From NCBI GenBank assembly GCA_037367405.1, contig JAZKJV010006038.1, forward strand, positions 680,479-744,478: 64,000 nucleotides of DNA. Reading direction: 5' to 3'. The notes beneath the pieces are model-generated. The model searched no databases. It saw nothing but the letters and a program-made list of their open reading frames with translations, and was not told where the DNA came from. The DNA comes from Ottelia alismoides (Eukaryota > Streptophyta > Magnoliopsida > Alismatales > Hydrocharitaceae). A program made the position numbers and the translations under genes. Shown one piece after another: positions 10,031 to 22,000 of the stretch; the first letter of the stretch is position 1; each line of letters begins with the position of its first letter.

Positions 10031-13000
10031 GTCATTTTTCGAGTTCTCTAACTTTTGCTTCTAATAATTCATTCACGCAATTGTTGCTGATAGCTAAAAC
10101 AGTTATATTGTTCGTGAAGAAAATAATGCAACGTTGTGACTAATAGAATAATTAGGTGAAGCCTGAACTTCCACTTTTGCAACCAGTGTGCTTTGAGTGA
10201 CTAGTTACTCTAATAATGGGATAATGTGTTAGCTTGTAAGTACTACCATATACAAGTCATTCTTCTAGCCATTGTTACATGATTCACATGGCATCTAGTT
10301 TTACGAAACGTGTTTCTCCATCTTCTGATAGTTATGCCGTTTGGTATCCTGACAAAAACCTACCTAAATTCGTACTCTCCAAAGCTGTCTAACTAGATGC
10401 GACAGTGCATGTTTTAGTGGTAGCATGAGGAGAGTGTCATTATCAATGATTTTTTGGAAGTTTGGGCAAATGTGCGACTTTGGTTGTTCATAGATTTGAC
10501 TTGTTTGTGATGTTTCTAGCGCAACTCTACACTACGAATTGGTCTGTTCCATTTCATTCAACTTAATCATTTAACCTTTTGAGCGTCAAAAAAAAATCAT
10601 TTAACCTTTTCTAAAACAATACAGTGATATAATCTGCATGGGTTGTATTTTTATTATTACTTCAATCAATCATTTAACTTGAGTGCAACTAATACTAGTT
10701 TCTTCCAGAGGGCAACTTTAAAGGTGGATGGTGAATATGCATTTGGGTATGCCAAAGCTGAAGTTGGGGTGCATAGGTTGGTTCGAATTTCTCCTTTTGA
10801 TAGTGCGAAGCGTCGACATACTTCCTTTGCTGCTGTTGCTGTCATACCTATTCTAGGTGATGTTTCCTCCCGTTATCAGATAAATGAATCAGACCTGCGC
10901 ATCGAAAGATTTCGTGCTGGAGGAGCTGGTGGTCAGCATGTGAATACTACAGAGAGTGCAGTAAGGATTGTGCACATTCCTACTGGAATATCTGCCACTT
11001 GTCAAAACGAAAGGTATTGCTTCCTTTTATTCTCCTGTGAGAGAGTTATGCAACTGATATGTCCATCAACCTTTTCCGAGGTTATGATTGTCTAACTTCT
11101 ACTTTATAAAATCTCGAAGAGGCGGATAAAACCCATGTATACAGATCACTGTTTTTCATGGCTCAAACTTCATTTATTTAGTTCAGCACATTTCATGTTC
11201 ACATGCTGCAATACGATATATGCATATGAAGTAAGTACTTACTCTTCCAACCTATTACTAATTAAAACTTGGTTTCCATGGAAGGCGTCAAAACCTGACA
11301 AAGTACTAAAATGTTGATTAGTGTTGGGATATGTATTATATAAATTTTAATAGTAGGTTTCTAGTCTGCTTTTCTGGGAAAAACATGAATGCGCTTTATA
11401 TTGAACTTCAACACTAGATACTGAAAGTGTGGAACATCCTACCCGGATGCAAGATCGGCTGTTCACATGCAATGGTCTAGTCACTATAGAACTCCCTGAC
11501 TATGCTAAATAACCTTGATCAAATATATGCAAGTTGGCTTCTTCTTCGAAAAAAGGGAGGGGGCTATGGAATTGGGCAATGATTTAGTACTTCATATGAA
11601 GCACTATGAGGTTCTATCCACCCTTATTTGTTCAGGATCTATATACTATATGCCCTCCTATCGTTTAGACAACAACAACCTAGCATTTTTCTATATCAAA
11701 TGTGATCATCTACAAAAGATCTAACAAGAGCTAAATGCCAAGTGATACCTATCTAACAAGGGATCTCATCCAAAAAAGACCATATAGTAAATAGATTCTT
11801 TTTCACTCCCTTGCATGGCACTTCTTCCAACTTTTCTCACCTTTGTACTACAACACTAGATGATCTTTGCACATATCCAAGCCAATTATAACGCATCTAA
11901 TTCTTTTATCTTCTACCAATGTCACAGCAGCTTTTTATCTACTTTGTGTTCTTTTTTAAATTGTAATAGAAGATAAGTGCATCATCATAAACACAAACAT
12001 CATAATTCACATGATTAGAGATAGCCAAAATGGTGTCCTACTCCAAGGATCGCCCCAGTGGGGTAAGATTTTCATAGCAATTATTTCACGTATCACAATT
12101 AGTATGTGGGTCTATATATAGACCCACTAAGCATGCAAGTCCTAACTCTAAGAAATATAGGATTATGCAAGATTATATAGTTGGATCTTGGAGAGATTTA
12201 GTTACTCATTTGACTTCATACATACATACATACATGCATGCATACATACATACTTACATACACACACACACACACATATATATAATTAACACACTCCGCT
12301 AAGTTGTAGATTGTTGCAAAAGAAAAAAGCTCCCCATAATTCGACAAATCTACTGATGGAAGTAGATAGGAGGGTAGGGGTGTCGATCTTCATGCAATAA
12401 CGTAGATGGTAGCCATAAGATATTGTTTCCAAGAAAGGTGTATGAAGAGAGATATGGGCCAAAATGGCAATCAACCTTAAATTTCAGCATAAAAATGGAA
12501 TTGAAAAGAAGACCCTTTTTCATAGAGATAAAAAGACAAATCTCTCAAGAGTTCTCAAGAAAAGGTAGAGCAATCTCTACTTTAACTCTATCCAAGGTTC
12601 GAAATCTTGATCCCCTCATGAATGGAAAGTTCGGTGAAATTTCGATGGGAATCCCGAAAATCTCGGAAAAGGCTCAAACAGTCGTTTTTTTTGCCATTTT
12701 TCACTGAGTAAGATCATCCAAATTATAATAACAACAAATAACTTACAAATGCACACTTATGTCACACATGTCGCCAGTGTTTAGGAAATCAGTTCATGTG
12801 GCCGCATATGTGGCTAGCAGGGGGAACCGATTTCCTGAAGCACGCCATTATGCGCCCAGATCGCTTAAGCGGGCTGCATATGTCGCATAATCAGTTCGCT
12901 TACATGGTTTATGTGGTTATTGGGTTTTATATGAGCACAACTTGGAATCCGAATGTTATAATATTATCAAATGAGCTCTCCAGGGCACCCTTCCACCTCA

Positions 13001-16000
13001 CTACAGACTCGAGAAACCCTAAACGAGAAACCCTATTCTTATGAAACCTCCTACGCACTGTCTCCTCTCGCCTCATCCGCTTGGAGATGAAGCCTCCTTC
13101 GTCGCACCTCCTCTGCCTGGTGATGAAGCCTGCTACTCACTACCTACGTTTGTTCTTGTACCTCCTCTGCCAGCATTCTTGCTCGCGGGTTCCAACCTCC
13201 TTTGCCTGGAAACAAGCTGCTCTCACCGCCTCCACCAGCAGACTTGCGTGAGTTCTTGTTTCTTCTCTTGCAAGCTAGGTACATACGAAAGCCCCTTCTA
13301 GAGGGATTGATCATGGTTGTTATTCTCGATGTTAAAAAGTATAGTGTTGTAAAAGTCGCCCGATTGGGCCGACTAATAGGTCCGAGTAATCTAGTCAGTG
13401 GGGTGGCCGACCGAGTACCGACTAATTCCGATTAAGCACACTAGTCGACCAATTTTTTTTTTGGAGATTCCGTATTTTTTTAGATTTTGCTTTTTTATAA
13501 GCATACTTATTATAATATGCTTAATGTTTTATTTAAATTCAATTACTTCTTTTATTTTATTATGATAGTATAAAAATGTACAAAATCTATGTAAATATAT
13601 GTATAAAAATGAGTTATATATTAAAAATAATCATAATATTCAAAGCCGATTAAAGTTCGACTAAATCCGATTAGTCGCCCGACTACCGATTACTCCTTAG
13701 TCAGTGACCCGGCTGACCGAGTACCGACTACCGACTTTTGCAACCTTGAAAAAGTATTCATCATTCTCTCGCATATCAACAGCATCAGAATCCTTGAGCA
13801 TGCATGTGTGCTATTTTATTTAGACATAAAAATAAATAATCGGATTATTTTTGTCATCCAATAATCTTGTCTGCTTGTTTGTTCAATATTTAGTGCATAT
13901 CATTATAACATCAGAGCATGTTTGTTTAATTTTTTACATTCTAGTATGCTTGTTTTTTTCTTTCAATCTTTATCATACCAATAAGCTTGTCAGCTTGTCT
14001 CAACTGAATGCATCAGTTTATTGCTCTAAATATCATTCAAGTTTATTTATGTCCTAAGTTTTAAATCTAAAATCTAAAGTCCACTGCTCTAAATTTAGAT
14101 ATAAAGATTTAAATATGTATGATTTCGTAGCCAAAACTAGTCTACTGCTCTAAATCACCTATTTTCTGCATTCTCTTAGCTACTTTCTCTCCCCAATCGC
14201 CTTGAGGCATACATCTCAGGCAACCAACTTGAGGCATGCGTCTTTTTTGGCGAGGTGCAGCCAGGCCCTGAAGTGCTAAGGTGAGGTAACGGTGTAAACC
14301 TCATTTCGGTCTTAAGTTCTGGCCCTTTTGGGTCTTATTTGCCATAAAGGCCCCCACGATAGAAGTTACATACCACTTATGTTCTGACTTTGTCGGGCAA
14401 AAATATGGGAACAAAATCTCCAAGCCCAATGCTTCCTCTAGCTAATCATCGCCCAATGACATCACTTCCACAGCGTGCCTAAACAATATATCACGTCAAC
14501 CTGCGCCACCTCGTCACCACCGAGTTGCTCCCCATTCTGCTCCCGTGATATGCTTTTTTACTTTTACAATTTATTTCAAATATTATGTATGGTAGGCTAT
14601 TGTTAATTTGTTAGGTTTTAAGTTTTAGATGCTAATTCTCCCAAGATCCATTTTAAGGTTTAGATATTAGATGCCATTCATATTAGGTTTAATATGTTGT
14701 TTATGATGCTATAGTCAATTTGATAGTATTGGAGTATGTTTCATATGGAGACGAGTATCAAAGTCCAATTACCAGATCCACATGTTTAGTCCCACATCTA
14801 CTATTAGTGGGGCTTCGGTTTGTCTTATAGGGGTATATAAGAAGCCCCGACCTATTGTATCAATTGAGAAAGAGAGAAAGCAATACATAATACATGGCGC
14901 TTAGAGGTCTTCTCCCGTGGTTTCATCTCTCTCATCATGGAATAGGGTTCCACATAAAATTCCAGTGTTCTTTTATGTTCTTTATTCTTTATCTCTGATA
15001 CGCTTCCGTACTAGCGTTTTCTTTTCTACATGGTATCAGAGCGGGTTCGATTCTCGAGGATTTTTTTATGTTCGTGATTTGTTCGAGATTTGATTATTAG
15101 AGCAGGTTCGATTCTTGTTTGTTCTTTAAGATTATTCTTATGTTCTTGAAGATTTTATATTCTAACATGAAATTTGCTCAAGTTTTGGTTCAAGTTCAAG
15201 AATATATCCATGGTTTTCATCAACCCTAGTTCTGCGCTGATCAACACCAAGTTTCAGAAAAGGCCTAGGGTTTCGTTAGAAAACCTAACTCTGCAACCGA
15301 CATCCACGCTCTGGATCCACGTGATTCCAGCAAGTTTGGGATTTTCTTAGGGTTCCCAAAACCCTAATTCATATGCGACAGTCTTTATTCAGCGACAATC
15401 TTGAAGATGGGATCCTTTTTTACACAATCCTTGGTGTCGAAGAAGAAGCAACATGCAACGCGAGTCCCAAACCCGAAGAAGAAGAGAGTGCTCCTTTCCA
15501 GGCCCTGACCATATCACGATCTACACAAAGGAAAAGGCCCTTCAAAAGATACAAAGCACCGATTATATCAACAAGAAGTTACAAGACCTCTTTGATCCGA
15601 GAAATAGCCCTGGCAACACCCTGACCGGGAACCCTGATGCCTAAATTCTCCAAGCAGCGCCACACATGCTTGATAGACCCACACCCACTGTTCGAGTCTG
15701 TTCTACGTAAGGTGTTGCAGAACCATGGCTTGATGCTGTTCCATGCTTTGAGAAGAGCATCCATACCGAACTTATAACAGTGGCGGCTATGGGCTCTCTT
15801 AAGGGAACCCTACTCTTCGATTAAAAAGAAGGGTATACATTAATTTCTCGTGCACCTCCTTCGTGCAGCAACCGCTTCATACCACGTGAGGACTCCCTTC
15901 GGCAACGGCGGCGATGGTCTTCCTAGGCGAAGGCGCAACATCGTCCCCAAGGCCTACATGCGGTGATGATCCTCCAAGGCGGCAATGGGCATAACCAACA

Positions 16001-19000
16001 TGTTTCCTCCTACCCAGGCACGACGCTCGAGCCCTCGGTGCTGGTTTCCCCAGCTCAAGAGGTGACATCGACTTCCCAGGAGCCCCATCAAGTGCCTCCA
16101 AAATGCATAAAGATGAGGTTCCCAATTGAGAACCCTAAATAAAAGACCATGTGGGCCACCATGATTAAAAAAAGGAGGTTGCTTCATTTTTGGACCCAAG
16201 TGGGCCGAAATTTGTAAAGAAAAAAGGGGCTGTTGCTAGGGATGAGCATCGGTCAGGGCCCAAATTAGCCCAACCCGAGCCCGGTTCCAATCGTAGGCCA
16301 TGGGCCCAAGCCCTTGACTTTGCTCCAAACCGGCCCAAGCTCGATCCCGGCCTGCAAGTACATGGCCTGGGTCGACCTGCTATCTGCAGTTCGTACAACT
16401 TGAATCTGAATTTTTACTTCCTAAAAATGCACTAATTGCAGGTTCTTCTAACATATTTAAAAAAGACATTATATGCATATAAAAGATGTGACACGCATGC
16501 GCAGCACTAGTTATTAGTCTTCTTCTACTCAATAGTGTCCTAAAGTTCATGTCTCCCTTGAATTCCAGCTAAAGTCAAATTCTATCAGCAACAATATCAG
16601 TCAAACTTTTTCCCATTTTTAGTTGGCCACGTGGATCTTTTGCTTCCAGACAAATCTAGTTTGAATTATCCCCAGGCTTAGATAAAATCGAATTCAACCC
16701 CTCCTTAAAAACAAAGGAAATAAATAGAAACACAGAAGATTAAACAGCAGACTTAATCCAATAAAAACACACAATAATTTAGAACCCAGAGAACAAACCT
16801 CAACAGCAAGATCACTAATCTTACTAGGGTTTAGGATTGTCCAGGGGGATAGAGTTATACAGGCAATGTTGTCAAAGGCGTGAGAACCTCTAGGGCGTTA
16901 CGGGTCCAAAATGCACGAGGCGCTCACATAAGACAATCGACATGCTAAAGAAATATTGTGTATATATAATATATATACACATTAAATTATTTACTACTAC
17001 TTATACCAAATAAAAATGTACCACAAGTGAGTGCCATAACATGAAATGAACATCATTCAAATATATAGAAAATACACAACTCCAAACACATCTAGAAATA
17101 GTTTGAACGCTCAAATCACACAAACAAAAGTGAAATAAATAACTAAAAACTGAAATGTCTATGGATTCATAAGTTTGTTTCATCATCACCAAAATTGACA
17201 TCACCGTCATCGTCTTCATCTCCACCGTCATTCCCCTCAACCTCTTCCTTTTCTTCTGTACTGTAAAGCAACAACTCGTCTTGAAGAAGATCTCGCAATA
17301 GGTGTGTTGTGCCTTGTATGTTGTCACTTGTTACTTGTACGTTTGTGCCTGTGCTACTCCAGATGCTCTTGCTACATCTTCCCATATCAATATATCATAT
17401 GCAAAGATAAAATCTTCCTCTGCATTATTCGTCTCCAGTCACTAAGAGCAACCATTCATTAGCATCGTAAGTCATATCTATCCTTTAAAGTCGTCTCCAT
17501 TTCACTAAGAGCAACCATTCATTAGCATCATTGATTTCATTAGCATCATAAGTCATATCTATAAAGTCTGGTTATATTTGATGTACGCCAAATCTTGCAA
17601 CCTTTGATTCTCAAGCATGTTTCCTTTGAATGAATATGTAGAAATGTTCACATCTATTAGGGTTAAAATTAAAGGCTCTAAAGTGTGAATTAACATAAAA
17701 CTACTTACGCGCTAAAATACACTCCAATGACGTTCACTCCTAGATGAACTGCATGTCAAGCTCAAAATCTTTATAGCCATGCAAGTTTGGAGCTGAACTT
17801 CGAAAAGATCTACACCATTCCATTACATTATCATATGACGATTTTAGAATCAAGAATTGAATCAATTTAAGTGTACCAAATTGTAGTGGGTGCCCAGAGA
17901 TTTTGAGTTTCTTGATCGAATGACCATTGGATTTCCAAAAGAAATCCCTTAGCATTTTTATATGAGCTTAACTCAGTCATAATTTTATCTTGCACATTTA
18001 CATCGAGAACCAATCTTTGTATGCATTTGTATAATCCATCACTGATCTATGCATCAAATGCAATGGATGGGTCGCCATAGTAGAATTCATGATTTAGAAA
18101 ATGACCTACAACATGTAATGGATGATGAAGCAGACATTCCCATCTTTTCTCAATGATTTGAAATACATCATTGTACTTTTCTTCCTTTCCATTGAAGCTT
18201 TTCTCAATTGATTCCTTTGCACGGTCAATAGCTTCATAAATGTATCTCATTGCAGGTTTTCGCTCACTATCAACTAGCTGAAAACTTTAACAAGAGGTCC
18301 CATGTACTTAAGCGTGTCAAGTACATAATTCCAAAATGAGGGCATCAAATCGATATCCCTTGCTTTCTTGCCATTGGATTCCTTGGCCCATTTGTTCGTA
18401 GTCCATTTCTCTGAAGCAAATATTTTTCTCAAATTGTGCTTTTTCTTATGGAAGGGTTGCAAAGAAAGAAATGTTGCAAACCAGGTCACGCCATAATGAA
18501 CCAATTTCTTGTCATTCGTAAACTCCCTCATCATGTTCAAAAGCCCAATGTGATTGTAAATGTAACCCACATTCACCATGGCTCTTTCGAGATTCTTCGT
18601 AATTGTCGGGATCTTATCAATGTCCTCTAACATAAAATCTATGCAATGTACTGCACATGGAGTCTAATACAAGTGGCCTCTTCTCTTGTAAAAACTTGCC
18701 TATATAAAAATAGTAGGTTGATGTAACATTAATTTCAAATAATTCAATAGCTATAATTAATAAAAATAAATATATACCTGATAAGACATAATTGCTTCCA
18801 TTGTCAGTTACAACTTGTACGCCATTTTTCTCTCCAATTTGCTCTACAAACATATCAAGAAACTCATAAATCTTCTCTCATGTCATCGCATGTGCCGATG
18901 CATCAATGGATTCTGCAAACATCGTGCCCTTGGAACAATTCGCCATAAAATTAAGTATGCCTCTATTTCTATTATCGGTCCAAGCATTAGATTTAATAGA

Positions 19001-22000
19001 ACGTCCATACTTTCCTCAAGTTTCTTTATGCCAAGCTATCAATTCGGATGTCTAATCGTTCTCAATGCGAAGTAAGAGAATCGTATCCTTGAAGCATTGC
19101 ATCTTTGCAGCATTAAATGGTATACCAACATGATAGAATAAGCAGACTATATGTTGAATAGTTTTGGGTCACATCTCTTTATCATAAGCCTCCATCTCAT
19201 GGTCACAAATGAGTCTATCAGTCATTTACCAATTTTTGTAGGTTGCGAAATAAAATTACTATTGTTGCTTGGACAAAACCCTCTTCCCAATCCCAATTGC
19301 ATTTTGTTCCTCACATTCATCATTATCATCATGATCATCATTAAAATTCATGTCATCCACATCGATGTTCCCACCTCTGAAAGAATCCTTTCGAGACCTC
19401 CTCTCATTCATATATGCACACAATTCTTCCTTCACATTTGGAGGGCATATCTTACTAGCTGCAACCATAGAAGGCCATATCGCGATATAGCGGTGATATA
19501 TCGCTATATATCGGTATCGGTGGAGGGTCCATACCGATATTCATATAGATATCCGTTTACTGGATATCGGCCGATATCTTGCGAGATATGGACGATATAT
19601 CATCGATATCGAGCCATATCGCTCAAAATGATTGATTTCAGTACAAAATTTCATGAAAATCGACCGATGTCGTCGATATTTCACCGATATCTATATATAT
19701 CAATGATATTACCTTTGTAAGCTTGATTTCACTGCTTATTTTGCTACTCCTAGTATTATAACACATTGTGAATTTTATATTTTGTTGTAGTTCGGAGGCG
19801 CTGCCCCCACACCCTTGTAGGGGGAGCGCACCTGCTCCCCCTTCACCCCCCAGGCTTGCTGACCGAGCAGTAAGACCCCCGTCTGGTAGGGTATGGTGCT
19901 ACAGGGGGTGCACACGATAGTTCTTCAATTGTTGGACTTCGCCCTCTTTGGCAATAGAGATAAAACTTGTATAATACTGGTTAAGTTAGAATCACAAGTT
20001 CGATATATTATCACTTTTTACGCCATTTTCGATTGGGCGGATTTATATGATATGGATATTTCCTATCTTGCCCTCCACAGAACTTTTGGTTCTAAACCCC
20101 TCATGATTAGGTAATTTTTTTACAATATTGCATTAATTTACATTTTTTCATTTATTTTTGTGAATAGATAAAACTTTATACCAAAGAAACATTGTCACAT
20201 TAATAATTATGTACATTTTTTGAATCAAATGTCTCCTATGAATGGCATTCGATGTCTTCCATTAACAAAATAAGTGTTCTAAGTGTGATTAACTTAGCTA
20301 CTTTGATTTCAATTTTAATATTTATAATCACCAATCAACATTAACAATGATATGTTCGATATTGAATGATATGTGCGATATAAGGATCATAAATGATCTA
20401 TATGTGTTATCTGAATGTATTTCTAAACTATTTAATGTTTTAAGAACTTGAATAAGATCCATTTCCAATATTTATAAGTCAGGAATCAACATTAATAGCA
20501 ATACGTTCGATATATGTGATATATGGATTATAAATGACCGATATGTGTGATATAAGTGTGTATTTGTATGTTATTTGTTGTTTTAATATCTTGGATGATC
20601 CTAATTTTTGAAAAACAGAAAAATGGCTTTTCAAGCCATTTCCGACATTTCCACCGATATCGGCGATATATCTCGATACATCCTTCGCCGGGCAGACCGA
20701 TACAATATCGATATCGATAAATTCTGCACTGGTTGCAACATTCTTGAAAGATCCTATTTGATGTTGTTTGGCTCTATAGATTCCACATTTAGTGGTTTTC
20801 TCACAAAACATGCATGTTACATCGTTCGGTTCTTTTTGTTCTTTCAGATAATTGTACCTCCACGCAATATCTTTCTTGGAAGGTCTTTCTTCAGCCATGT
20901 CACGTCCACTCCCCATAGCCATTCCTAATGCATATGAACATATTTACATGATCAACATTCTACGAGTCTCGTGGAGGGAAGTTGATTCTCCTGAAGCACA
21001 TGTTGTCCGTCATTCCCATATTTTTCTTCTCTACGAGGCTGATGCCGGTAGGGGGTGAGAAAAAAGTTGGAGGCCCTAATGAAAAGATTCTTTTGGTCCA
21101 AAGGTAAGAAGCAGGAGTCCGTGATGCACTTGGTCAGTTGAGAAGTCACCAAAAGGCGCGAGGATGGTGGTTTTGGGGTCAGGGAATTTGTGGGCATGAA
21201 CAGGGCCATGCTATCTAAGTGGGCCATCTGAATTTGGGGCTGGTCTTCCTCCCTGGTGGTGAGACTTTTGAGGGAAATTTACGGGGTCAGAGGCGATCTG
21301 GAGTCGCAACGGGTGAAGTTTGAATCCTCGTTATGGGAAGGTATTCGGGCAGTTATGCCTCTGCTGGCCTATCGGCTTCATCCGATTGTCGGTGACGGTG
21401 GGACTTTCAGATTATGGCATGACAACTGGACGGGCGACGGCTACTTGGAGGGTAGATTCCCATGCCTCTTTGCCTTGGCTGCAATGAAGGAAGCGACGCT
21501 CTCGCAGGTGGCTGTGAAGAACGCATGGGCACGACTTTCCTCGTCGAGCTCTCGGAACAACGCACGGAAGAATATTTGGCTTTGTTGGGTACCCTTTCGC
21601 GGCGGTAGTCCTTCTCTCGGGAGCGCAACCACTACCGCTGGGGGGGGGGCACTGCGTTCACAACAAAAAAGGCTTACCTTGATTTGACGAAGAGAACTAA
21701 GGAACGAGACGCTGATCTTTGTCTGGATATGCGCATTGTCTGGCGGCTAAGATTCCGGTAAGGGTCAAAATGTTTCTCTGGTGCCTTAGATAGGAGAGGC
21801 TACTGGACAAAGTAAGGAGGGGGCGTATATTTCGTCTTTCGGACACCCGGTGTGACAGGTGCGGTGACGCGGCCGAGGACTCCGATCATTTATTTTTCAG
21901 TTGCGTGATGTCGGAACGGGTTTGGTTGGAGCTTGCTATCCCTTGGGTGCAACGTAAAGGGATGGACGAGTTCTAGGCGTCCATCAGGAGGTTTGGCAGC

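Larger units (their letters stand above)
11018..13333. other. intron sequence without recognised gene
   Basis: Short frames only. It holds a 22-bp perfect palindrome (12106-12127), a microsatellite (12217-12284), and a stretch at 12592-12670 with repeated GAAATTTCG/CCCGAAAATC words that may be a MITE end. Bases 13008-13290 are CT-rich and resemble a plant 5' leader (aaccctaaa-like words), but no coding region follows. Confidence 0.4.
17161..20922 (-). pseudogene. hAT transposase (BED finger, DUF659, dimerisation domain), disrupted
   Basis: From the N-terminus: a BED zinc finger at 20740-20903 ([15 protein letters not shown], then VTCMFCEKT and [13 protein letters not shown]); the coding exon is then split by 19466-20731 and resumes as [19 protein letters not shown] at about 19470. 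The DUF659 domain shows [12 protein letters not shown] (about 18800). Further blocks are [19 protein letters not shown] and [20 protein letters not shown] (18300-18630), and a dimerisation region with [19 protein letters not shown] (about 17720). It ends in an acidic tail (FGDDE) at 17161. Several stops and a short tandem duplication (17440-17560) add to the decay. A transposase of this type binds element ends and excises DNA; this copy cannot make an intact protein. Confidence 0.88.

Noticed and set aside
15877..16398. Minus- and plus-strand frames of about 80 codons as genes
   Set aside because: They overlap on both strands in a GC-rich repeat-like patch inside the copia-like element, with no recognised domain.
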